Positions 55,216 through 64,000 of a stretch of 64,000 nt of DNA are shown in pieces; within the stretch, counting starts at the first letter, position 1; each line of letters starts with the position of its first letter. This DNA is from Stenopsyche tienmushanensis (lineage: Eukaryota > Arthropoda > Insecta > Trichoptera > Stenopsychidae): NCBI GenBank assembly GCA_008973525.1, contig WACJ01000502.1, positions 2,666,001 to 2,730,000 on the forward strand, in the 5' to 3' direction. The notes below the pieces were generated by a model, which saw nothing but the letters and a program-made list of their open reading frames with translations, searched no databases and was not told where the DNA came from. The translations under genes and the position numbers were made by a program.

Positions 55216-58036
55216 AATTCAGCGATAGCAAATGCAATATGATTTACACAGTTCCAAATTTTTTTTTATTAAGTTTCGGTTAGTGTTGATAATTTATTTC
55301 TTATTTTATCCAAAATATCTCGCTACGTACTCTTTATGAAACTAAAAAAATGCTTATAAAAAACGCATAACTTCAAAATCGCACAAAAAGAGGTTTGAGT
55401 GTATTTGGCTTATGAGAGCTTATTTAAACTATTTTTTAGAGCACAACCCCCGTTACATAAAGCGACCAAAAACTTTTACTTTTAATTTTCGAAAATATCA
55501 TTAGTCAAAAATCATATTTTAGAAGCGAATATTTTTAAATGATGTTAAATGAAGTTATAAATCAAAGAATACGTATCTTCATATATTGAAGTCATGAATT
55601 TCATATACTAAAAAAATTTAAAACATCAAATAACACATGTAACTATTTTTTTGTATTACATATTTATGTTAGACATCATTTTAAATTAATATAAGAAATT
55701 TTCATTATCTTTACCAGTGGTGAATAGCTTGTAGACTACTATCTTGAAAAACCAATTTAAATATGTTGGCTATTTTAAAAGTAATGGCATTTTATGTAAA
55801 TATACGAGCGACGTTGAAATATTGAAGTACCCTGTACATAATGTGTTAACTGTGGATAAATATAATGAATATAAATTTGGTTGAGTCTGCATATTATTAA
55901 AATTGTTTTTGACACTACCATTATGATGGCCTAAGGGTGAATATTTACATATATTCATAGAAATAACTCAAGGGAGACCGCCAGATGAAGAAATATTATG
56001 ATGATATCTCAATCATCAAAACGAAGCTCAAATAAGTTCTCAGACGTCATTAATTAGCGTACGATAAGACACATCAAAAAACTTCACAGAGAAAGACAAT
56101 AGTTAATGCATGCATTAGAAGCGAGCAAAGTTTCCAAGCAAAGATGTGTTAAATTAGCGTATATCACAAAAGCTCACGAAAACTTTAACACGGCATTAAG
56201 ACAATATGCAAAGAGCTTTGAATAATTCGTCATGCAAAACAAATAGAAGTTTTATTTAATTGCAGAGCCGGGGACGACGACACCTCGAAATACTGTTGAA
56301 TTTGTAAGCGTTCATTCTGCTGAGAAATAAATTACCTGGGCGTGTTCAAAGGGTTATATTCGGAGTGTCTGCATCAGGGATGGTGACATGCAAAAGTTGC
56401 AAATTGTGATTGAATAGGTGGATGGGTAAAAATACGCCAGATCGGCAAAGCTCGCCCAAAAAGGATCACAAATTGTTTGAAAGCTTTTATTAAGGGCTCT
56501 GATATATTTTCGGATGAACAATTCTATGGTGGATGCTAGAATATCAAGCATTTTAAAAACTATCGCTGATCAAATTTATTGGAAAAAATGTATGATTGAC
56601 GTCAAGAATACTAACACATTTTTGCAGGGACTTGGATGTCAGTTCTTGGCGCAAAACTTTACGCTTTACAAAAAACTTTTTGTTTTATTTCAAATTTAAA
56701 AATCGAGCAATGAAAGATCATGATTTATCCAATTCTCTATCCAGTAGGGAAAACTGTGTGCCAAGTCTATCTAATCTATATAAAATGATTCCAATTAAAC
56801 GATCGTTTAAAAAAGTATCTCGTGATCAATATATTAATATCTACAACTTGAGACAGAAGGAGAGATCTCAACTGCGAGACTCTCTTGGCGAGGAGCCTTT
56901 TCTTCGAACATAAAACACAAATCGGCATTCGTCCTTATCCAGGCTTTTATATCTAAGCTAGTGAGCCCTATGCCAAAAATGTGAAAGGCGGTCGAAACAA
57001 GTATACATTTTTTATAACTGAACGTTGGCAGTTTTACTTCACCTATTGTTATATCAACCCATTGAAGATTTTATAGGTAGCCCAATACGTTTGTCCAAGG
57101 CTGTACGATTATCTTTTTCATAGGTGAGGAAATGTTTTCGTCCGTAAAGAAACAATTGTTGCGAAAGCGCCTCCACTTCGCAAGCAAAAAAATAATATAT
57201 ATAATAAATAAGAAGGCAAGGAATAAGCGCTAGACGTCAAGCGAAGGACGTATTACACACATTACGGGCCATGATGGAAGGCTTTGATGAAAAAATAACA
57301 TAAACGAACCTTTGACTGGGCCCCGGAACTTTAACCTTACGTCTATTGGGTAGTTGCCGGCAACAACTTACACCATAAATACTTCAAATAACACTCGTGA
57401 TAAATGAGCATGTTGGGAGCTAGGCCTCGCTAAAGCCTCACCATCGCAGCTATGACACTTTTTCCGAGGGCCATACGTGAGAAAATATCATTACACGGCC
57501 TTCGTATCAATTTTCTTCCGTCAAGGAAAAATAATGACGCCCTCACACGTACGCAGATAAAAAAATTAGCCCCCGGCGAACGACGTCTTGTCATTCAAAT
57601 GCAATATAAAATATTTATATCCGTTAGTTATGGTCGATTGTGCAAACTGTCCTTTTCGCAAATATCTGTGGATTTTTCAGCTGATGTAATGGCAAACATG
57701 CACGAAATGTTGCGCGAACATTAAGGGATGAGTTATCAGAATTTTGTGTATACCGGTGAAAATGAAAGCTTGTTTTACATTAATATAAAATTTTATTACA
57801 ACGAATAAATGCTCTAAATTTAATAATTAATTTTTGGTCAATGGTGCATGTCTCCCATGATGCTGGAATAATTTAAACACGCAGCAGCTTTAATATGCAG
57901 CTGAATATAAATTGTGAATATTTACATAAGTTAACCCTTTGACGAGTATGCACACACATGTTGAGTGATCCAAAAAATATATGTTTATACATGTATCGTG
58001 CAGTGTATTTTGTCTTTTCCGAAACAATTGCGTTTA
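55216..58036. other. No gene recognised
   Basis: AT-rich unique sequence. CATAACTT..AAATCGCA motifs at 54820-54860 and 55365-55385 are related. A lone TTAACCCTTTGACGAGTATG at 57930-57950 resembles the left end of family R. Frames of 90-105 codons (56596-56913, 57452-57724) have no domain. Confidence 0.45.
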
Positions 58037-58648
58037 TATCGGTAGTGCCAAAAATACGTGTCGTATATATACTTTTAGAAAAGCTATAAAACAATAAGGG
58101 TCGTAAGTTTTATAACGGATCTTCGAGCACAAAGTCTGGATCGAAGTGGGTTGCATTCAATAAAAGTGATGCTGGTCGTTTGGTGGGATTTTAAAGGGAT
58201 CTTTAGTTTTGAATTGCTATTGAATAATTAATCGATTAATTCACACGTGCATTTTCAAGAATTAGAAAAATCGAATAGGTACAATATCTTCTAGCAGCAC
58301 GACAACCTAAGACTCCTTTCAGCAAAAATTTCATTAAAGAAAATTGGGGAGTTTTGAATCTGAATTTAAATCTTATTCTCCTTATTTCGCCCCTTTGGAT
58401 TCTCATTTTTCCCCGTTTTTGGATACAAAAAATACGAATTTGGAGAATATAAAAAATTGCCTTTCATCGCTTTTGGCTACTAAACCGAAGAATTTCTACA
58501 ACGGGAGAATTTAAAAACTATAAACCAGATTGAAAATTGTAATAGATTCAGAGGATAAATATATTATTGATTAAACTTGTGTAGTTTTTTTTTCTAACGC
58601 CTATAAAACGTAAGTAAAAAACGGCACGTATTTTTGGCACTACCGATA
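58037..58648 (+). mobile_element. Internally deleted mariner, 612 bp, intact ends
   Basis: The ends TATCGGTAGTGCCAAAAATA and TATTTTTGGCACTACCGATA are inverted repeats; with the following CGTG(T/C)CG they span 28 bp with one change. TA flanks both sides (58035-58036 and 58649-58650). The interior holds the C-terminal half of a mariner transposase in the same direction. The N-terminal DNA-binding half is gone. Confidence 0.85.
58121..58425 (+). pseudogene. mariner transposase fossil, catalytic half
   Basis: The frame reads GLHSIKVMLVVWWDFKGIF, then SFELLLNN, then INSHVHFQELEK. After a stop comes QHDN, which carries the second catalytic Asp. A further frame gives YSPYFAPLDSHF, the block with the third Asp. 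WWDxKG, QHDNxRxH and YSPDLAPSDYHLF are the corresponding mariner motifs in the group with D34D spacing. The stretch between LEK and QHDN is shortened. The first Asp (DE-W) and the DNA-binding domain are missing. Stops and shifts make it inactive. Confidence 0.85.
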
Positions 58649-59161
58649 TAGAAGTACAAACTTTATTCTACATATTTAATTTATCAATATTTTGATTCTT
58701 AGTGTATCAATATTTATTTTAAAAAGGGAAAAATATTAATCTCAGTAGGGAATTGAGTCCAGATACGGATTTTATACAGAAGTAAAGATTTTATACGGAA
58801 ATACAAAAAAACTAAAATTAAAAAGTTATAGATTGGTAAAGTGTATGGGGTAAAGAAGGGCGTATCCTGGTTGACATGATATCAATTTTTGTTAAAGATG
58901 TCGCTATAGTCCCTACCTCAAAGAATAAAATAATTTTATTTTCACAAAATGACGACGGTTTAAAAAAAGTCAATTTTCGGTCTTATTTTTTTATTTTTAA
59001 TTTATTTAAAAATAAAATATTGACATAAATCCGGCACGGACAATAGAGAATTATGTAGAAATGGTTCGTATCAAATTTTAAGTAAAGCAGTCAATTAAAA
59101 CCTGAGATATAATGTCAACCGTGTTGAAAAAAGTAGTTTCGAGTACTAATAATATTAGATA

Positions 59162-60062
59162 AAGCGGAAAGAAATGTCATTTTTTTTAGGTTGCGTCCTT
59201 TGCTGTCAGTTTGTCTCGGGTTGCTGTCGAGTGAATACGTTAAGGTTGGTGTCATTTTGAAGCTTTGTTGTTTTTCTTACTTTTTCAAATATGTTTATAT
59301 TTTTTTAGCGATAGTGAAAGTCTCCAAGCCAGAAATTGATGAGACCTATTTGCGATCTTGTTTACTGTTTTTATTCGACAAAAGATTAAAAGCAAAAGAA
59401 GCTACCCAGAGCATCTATGATACATTTAGCAACATATTGAATATTCGAAAATGCCATAGATGGTTCAAAAAATTCAAAAGTGGCGACAGAGATTTGGAAA
59501 ATAAACCAAAATCAGGACGACCTCCAATAATCGATGGTGTCGCATTAAATTCTCTGGTAGAATCTGATCCTCGAAAAACAATAAAGGAATCATCGCTAGA
59601 TATCGGCTGTCCCTGGTCGATAGTAAAAGACCATTTGAAAAGACTCGGGAAAAGACATAGACAGGGAATTTGGCTATCGCACGAGCTGTCATCAACGGTC
59701 TTGGAACAACGGATAAACATTTGTTCATCGCTATTGTCCAGGTATGAAACCGATCCATTTTTAAAAAGGATCGTCAATGGGGATGAGAAGTGGGTTCTTT
59801 ACAACAGCCCGAGAAGGAAAAATAAGGGCTTTCTTCAAATCAAGTACCTGTTTCTACCCCTCGACTACACGCAGCAAGGATTACGCAGAACAAAGTGAGC
59901 TGGATTTGGAAATGCTGCAACATCTACCATATTCTCCTGATATTGTATCTTCAGATTATCATATTCTCAAGTCATTAGAACATTCGCTTCCCCGATAAAA
60001 AAAATCACTTCTGTGGAAAAAAAATTCTCCGAATAACAAAAAAATGACATTTCTTTCCGCTT
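59162..60062 (+). mobile_element. Internally deleted mariner, 901 bp, nested in M1
   Basis: The ends AAGCGGAAAGAAATGTCATT and AATGACATTTCTTTCCGCTT are perfect inverted repeats of at least 24 bp, flanked by TA (59160-59161 and 60063-60064). Perfect termini and a readable transposase suggest this is among the youngest insertions here. Confidence 0.93.
59191..59998 (+). pseudogene. mariner transposase, internally deleted
   Basis: The longest open frame of the window runs 59191-59898 (235 codons). Codons before about 59312 are 5' leader; the protein proper begins near KVSKPEIDETYLRSCLLF. Visible in order: first helix-turn-helix (KAKEATQSIYDTF), WFKKFKSGDRDLENKPKSGR (linker), second helix-turn-helix (VESDPRKTIKESSLDIGC), WLSHEL (the WVPHEL motif), ICSSLLSRYETDPFLKRIV, and NGDEKWVLYNSPRRK with the first catalytic Asp. 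Near 59855 the frame breaks. A second frame (59777-59998) supplies LPYSPDIVSSDYHILKSLEH with the third Asp. The block with the second Asp is deleted, so the enzyme cannot be active. Mariner transposases are about 345 residues; this retains roughly 240. Confidence 0.93.
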
Positions 60063-60200
60063 TAACTAATACTATAACTCTGTAAATAATTTTATTTTAA
60101 GAAATTCCTTTGAATATGAATTCCCTAATAGTCTAAACTTTGATAAAATATGAAAAATAATATTTATTATTTTTTTCAAAATTCTAGACTAGAATACCCT

Positions 60201-61786
60201 CTTAATTTGCACTCAATGGCACACATGTGGCTATAGTATTATTGCAATAAATAGCTGTTTCAGTTTAACTCATTTTTCGGATTGATCTAGGATTTGTCAT
60301 AATATTTATTAATACAGTAAAAAAGAAATACTGTCATTTAGTTTGTCTAAAATTCATCAACGCTTTAAAAAGGGTTCAAGTCCACGACGAAAATAAATAA
60401 TTTATCGCCAACGGAACATTTTAAAGCCCATCAAAAACCATTTTAATATAAGATTGAAATGTTTATAAGCTTATAATGCTTTTTAAGCCGTAGTTGTATT
60501 TCCAATTCGTATAATTCGCGTATATGCTGAATTCCATTTCGCTGCGAGGAGGCAGAATTCAGACATTGATATAATTGACCTGTCAACGAAGCGCTTGGGT
60601 AAAAGGGAGTGAAGCTAGTCAGATACGGGTATCCAGAAAAAAACAATCACAGTCGAATAAAGTTAAAACTTTCCCTAAGCCATCCCGAAAAAAAAGACCA
60701 AAAAGATGTTGACGAAGTATAAAATGTTGACTTTTCCGAGTGGAAATTTGCACCGCACGTGAGTTTTTCACGTGTCAAGAGACCGTATGCGTGACACCTT
60801 TCACTTTTAGCGTTCTCGACTCGAGATTTATGGCATTATTCTCGTATGGAAATATTTTATAGGTCAAATATAATGAATTATGCCAGTATAATTCTACGGT
60901 AAACAGATATTATACGGTGGTAATTCATTGTATTAACGTGACGTGCCCGGGGATAGTGGAACGTGAATCATTCGAATTTACATCGGCCTAATAAATATTT
61001 ATACGGACCAAAAATGGAGCCCGAACCGATTGAGACATTACCATCTCTTTTTGTATTCGGCAATGCAGGGCCTGCAATATGAATACATTTAGGGACTTCG
61101 CCGGGGTAAAATTCGATTCCTCATCCAAATTTAATACGAGACTATGGGATTGCGGGTGGAAACGAAGGAGGTCGTGTACATACAGCCGAACATTTCCACG
61201 ACAGGACCTGATTGAATTTCTGGATGCAATCCACTTCCTTCCAAATCTCTGATGTATTGAATTTTTCTTTAAAGGCTGTATTTCGGTGTTTTCATACACA
61301 TTTTCAATGGAAGCGCACCGAAAAGAATTTGAGGTAAAATATTGAAACCGGCATACGGATGTGTTTATATGCAATGAATGCTGAAACGACCTGCAAGACC
61401 TACTTCGATGAGCAAATACATTTTGATAAATACAGGATGCGCTTGTAAAATGTTCAGATAAGAAGATATTTCTCAATGCATATTTTAGTTATCAGTAAAA
61501 CTTCAAAGAATGCAGACATCAAACATTGGATGTATCTCAAACAGAAGTTGATTATCTATTCCATTCATGCCAGGATGATCAACAACGACATCATATAAGA
61601 CGACAACCGATAAATTGACTTTGTCATTGAGAATTAAAAAGCAGTTGGAGACATGAGACTTAATAGACATATGGATGTTATGACTATCAAAAAGATCGAT
61701 CTGATCAGACGACAAGGAGTAATAATTTCATTTAAAATGCGAACTAATTCAATTATATATAATATAGTCGAACAAACAAACGGCTT
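60201..61786. other. No gene recognised
   Basis: A 162-codon minus-strand frame (60988-61476) is the longest host-strand frame without a call. Its translation is Cys-, Ser- and His-rich, with no recognisable domain. No splice context was established. Confidence 0.35.
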
Positions 61787-61790
61787 TTAA

Positions 61791-62306
61791 TCCGTTGATG
61801 AGTAATCGTGCATATATGCGTTCGAATTTCGATACAAAAATGGCATTCTCGGACATTGAATGCGAGAATCGGAGATAAAGACGGGTGTCTTGCATCTCAT
61901 CATACAAACGTACATCGATGGCAAAGTCGTGCTGTAAAGGTACCCATACACGTTTAAATATTTTAAATATCAATGCCATGCTTCTATTCCTAATACAATA
62001 TTTTTATCAATTTAAATCATTTTATTACAAAAAAAAAATTAGGTATGGGTTCGTTTTAGATCGTTGGTGATCTTCTTAAAATCATAATAGATAGTAGAAA
62101 GCCACATAATTTAATAATATATTTAAAAATCATCGTTATGAAGCCTATTAATATCGACAGTGTTAAGGTTCATCTATTGATATACAAGCTTCACTCACGC
62201 TGCGCAGTCTTGGGAGAAATTGGATTTGTATGCACGATGAGTGGTTGACATACAAATATAGCATCTATGTTTAACTCAATTTAAAATTAACTCATTAATC
62301 AAAGGA
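61791..62306 (+). mobile_element. piggyBac-like MITE (R), complete 516-bp copy
   Basis: TTAA (61787-61790) precedes TCCGTTGATGAGTAATCG. The right end CATTAATCAAAGGA precedes TTAA (62307-62310). The ends are inverted repeats (TCCGTTGATGAG against TCCTTTGATTAATGAG). Interior landmarks: GGACATTGAATGCGAGAATC, CTCATCATACAAACGTACAT, AGATCGTTGGTGATCTTC, GACAGTGTTAAGGTTCATCT, TAGCATCTATG. It is noncoding. It defines a family with at least ten more copies or fragments between 6.6 and 48.8 kb. Confidence 0.88.
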
Positions 62307-62310
62307 TTAA

Positions 62311-64000
62311 GCTTTCATTTGAATGAAATAAGATAGGAATCACAATCAAGAAATTTAACTGGCTACAACCTTCTTAACTAGTATTTTCATTGAATAAGTT
62401 CCTACTGTGGAGCATTTTTTGATTTTTTTCCAGAATACAGCCTGAGACGCTGAAGCTATTAAGTTCAATTTGGAGGTCATGGACATGTACGGCTAAGTGT
62501 CAATTTTCTGCCTCATTCCTAGCCCTCGTCTCAATCAGGAAAATTATGAAGCAAGAATACCGGTACATCACCCAGTCTTTCGAGCTGCACTAGATTCGGG
62601 ACTGAGTGATAGCAGACTCGTCGAAAGACATTTTCTACACTGGGATGATTAGTCAGACAAAGGGCGGGATATAGATATTCTTATTTGTGTATTATTTTCG
62701 GCAAATCTATTCGGGCACACTGTATAGAAAATACTTCCAGCTGTCCGAGTTTCATTTTGATATACATTATCATAATGAACATTTTCTATTGTAAATACAT
62801 CAAATTTTATTTTCAAATGTCTCATTTTTACCCCAATGTTAAATTAAGAAATCATTTTTTTATATTCCACTTCAAATAGAACTATTTTTCATATAAGAAG
62901 CCGTCCATCAAATTAAGGATTTAGTTGAATTGTCAAATCTGTATTGGCGTCAGCGTCTTTTATGTCACCTTCGACCTTCTTTTCATTGATATCCTGCCGT
63001 TTGAATATGATCATCAGTTATGTGCCTATTCATCGATTTCGTAACAAAGTATTCAAATCTTTTCATATTCATTTTTATAGGATTTTTCACGACGCTTGAA
63101 AATCTTTTGTGAAGTATTGTTTACAGCGACGTTTTAAAATCTTTTCAAAGAGCCGAGATATAAAGCTATCGATTCAATTGAAGGAATTGTCATAGAAAGT
63201 TCGTCTCCTGGAAAGAGCACTCTTCTGTAAGCTCCAAGTGGTGTACTACCCCAAGGGTACAGCTTTCAGAATGATGGCTAACTTAAGACGAAGCTTACCG
63301 CACATATGGCGATGAAATAAAGAATGAAGGCAGAAATGTCATCATATATTAACCGGTCAGGAGAAATTTCCCAGAAGGGCGTTCAGGAAAATCAGAGCGC
63401 ATATCAATTATGAGGCTCGTAATGAAAATTGTTTTAAATATGAGGCCCGGTTTCCGGTGCGAGCGTAAAACCGGAAAGAAGGTGGGTGTGCATGGGGGTT
63501 GAAAAAAAAAAGAAAACGGGAGGAAAAAGGGAAACTTCGGCCACAAAGACCTCGTATTTACCCGCAACGTGGCAAAGTTTAAAGTCGAGGCATTTTCGTG
63601 TTGAACTTCGCCGCACAAAGTCATATTTCCAGAAGACAAAACCATATTGAATAAATAAATCGTGGGCACAATTGCGAGCGGGGAAAATTTTTGAATGGCT
63701 TTTCCGGGACAAGTTTTGCAACTGTGGGAAAACGAGGCAAATTTTTGCACGGGCCGCGGAGCAAAGGGACAAAAACGCAGGTACACACGAACAATATACC
63801 AGCGAAATGTAAGGCTGTGTTGGGGGGGAAGTACGCATATTTCTGGACTATAAGGCGCAAACCTAAATATCCAGGATTTCGAAGGGAATGTAATATTTTT
63901 TCACTGAAACTTCTACATATTTCACTAGCCGAATATAATGAAATTGGAAAGGAATTCAGCCCAGAATCAAAATAAGGGATGATTCTAATGCAGACATGTT
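62311..64000. other. No gene recognised
   Basis: 63.35-63.86 kb is open in three minus-strand frames (79-145 codons). It is G/A-rich on the plus strand, which makes stops rare on the minus strand. No domain is recognised. The rest is AT-rich. Confidence 0.4.

Larger units (their letters stand above)
58858..60200 (+). mobile_element. M1 MITE, copy d, split by a mariner
   Basis: The left part 58858-59161 (GGGCGTATCCTGGTTGACAT, GATGTCGCTATAGTCCCTAC, AATGTCAACCGTGTTGAAAA) and the right part 60063-60200 (ACTAATACTATAACTCTGTA ... TTCTAGACTAGAATACCCTC) together match copy a at 6016-6520. The break falls where copy a reads GTCATTAAAATAGCTATAAC. Without the mariner the element is about 440 bp. Confidence 0.85.

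Noticed and set aside
59415..59777. 120-codon minus-strand frame.
   Set aside because: It is the antisense shadow of the mariner transposase on the plus strand.
63349..63860. Three overlapping minus-strand frames up to 145 codons.
   Set aside because: A G/A-rich plus strand removes stop codons from the minus strand. All three frames are open at once and none has a domain.

Overview
The window looks like intergenic (or large-intron) DNA of an arthropod, most likely an insect. It is AT-rich and has no compact operon-like gene layout. Both strands carry decayed eukaryotic transposons: mariner, hAT, piggyBac-like, pogo-like MITEs, LTR and non-LTR retroelements, tRNA-like SINEs. Nothing bacterial, phage or CRISPR-like is present. 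I cannot place it to order or species. I found no complete host gene. The only host-like coding stretch is a minus-strand open frame at 30742-31053, weakly like the ligand-binding domain of an ionotropic glutamate/olfactory receptor.

Layout. 0-9 kb: dispersed repeats, a solo LTR, a M1 MITE, a piggyBac-like MITE abutting a mariner N-terminal fossil (7202-7442), and a reverse-transcriptase fragment (8465-8575). 9-20 kb: LTR pieces, H repeats, a mariner/LINE composite (13808-14275), a pogo-like MITE, M1 and LTR copies, and a retrotransposon end with a tRNA-Leu-type primer site (18489-18506). 20-31 kb: piggyBac-like MITE copies, a second mariner/LINE composite in opposite orientation (22830-23335), M1, LTR, LINE, and the receptor-like frame. 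31-38 kb: a hAT-like family rich in CGGGATCCCG palindromes, one copy of which (36289-37185) splits a piggyBac-like MITE. 38-48 kb: a piggyBac-like element (41190-43030) with a whole hAT element (41322-42372) inside it, then several pogo-like MITEs. 48-64 kb: more LTR/LINE/MITE copies, two internally deleted mariners with intact ends (58037-58648 and 59162-60062, the latter nested in an M1 MITE), and a complete piggyBac-like MITE (61791-62306).

How it fits together. The elements are layered rather than cooperating. Three nested insertions give clear relative ages and exact element boundaries: hAT-like into piggyBac-like MITE, hAT into piggyBac-like element, mariner into M1. All recognisable transposase and reverse-transcriptase frames are broken, so any mobility would need enzymes supplied from elsewhere. 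The rest, listed as stretches without a call, appears to be unique noncoding DNA. Family assignments rest on reading terminal repeats, target duplications and short protein motifs by eye; no database was searched.
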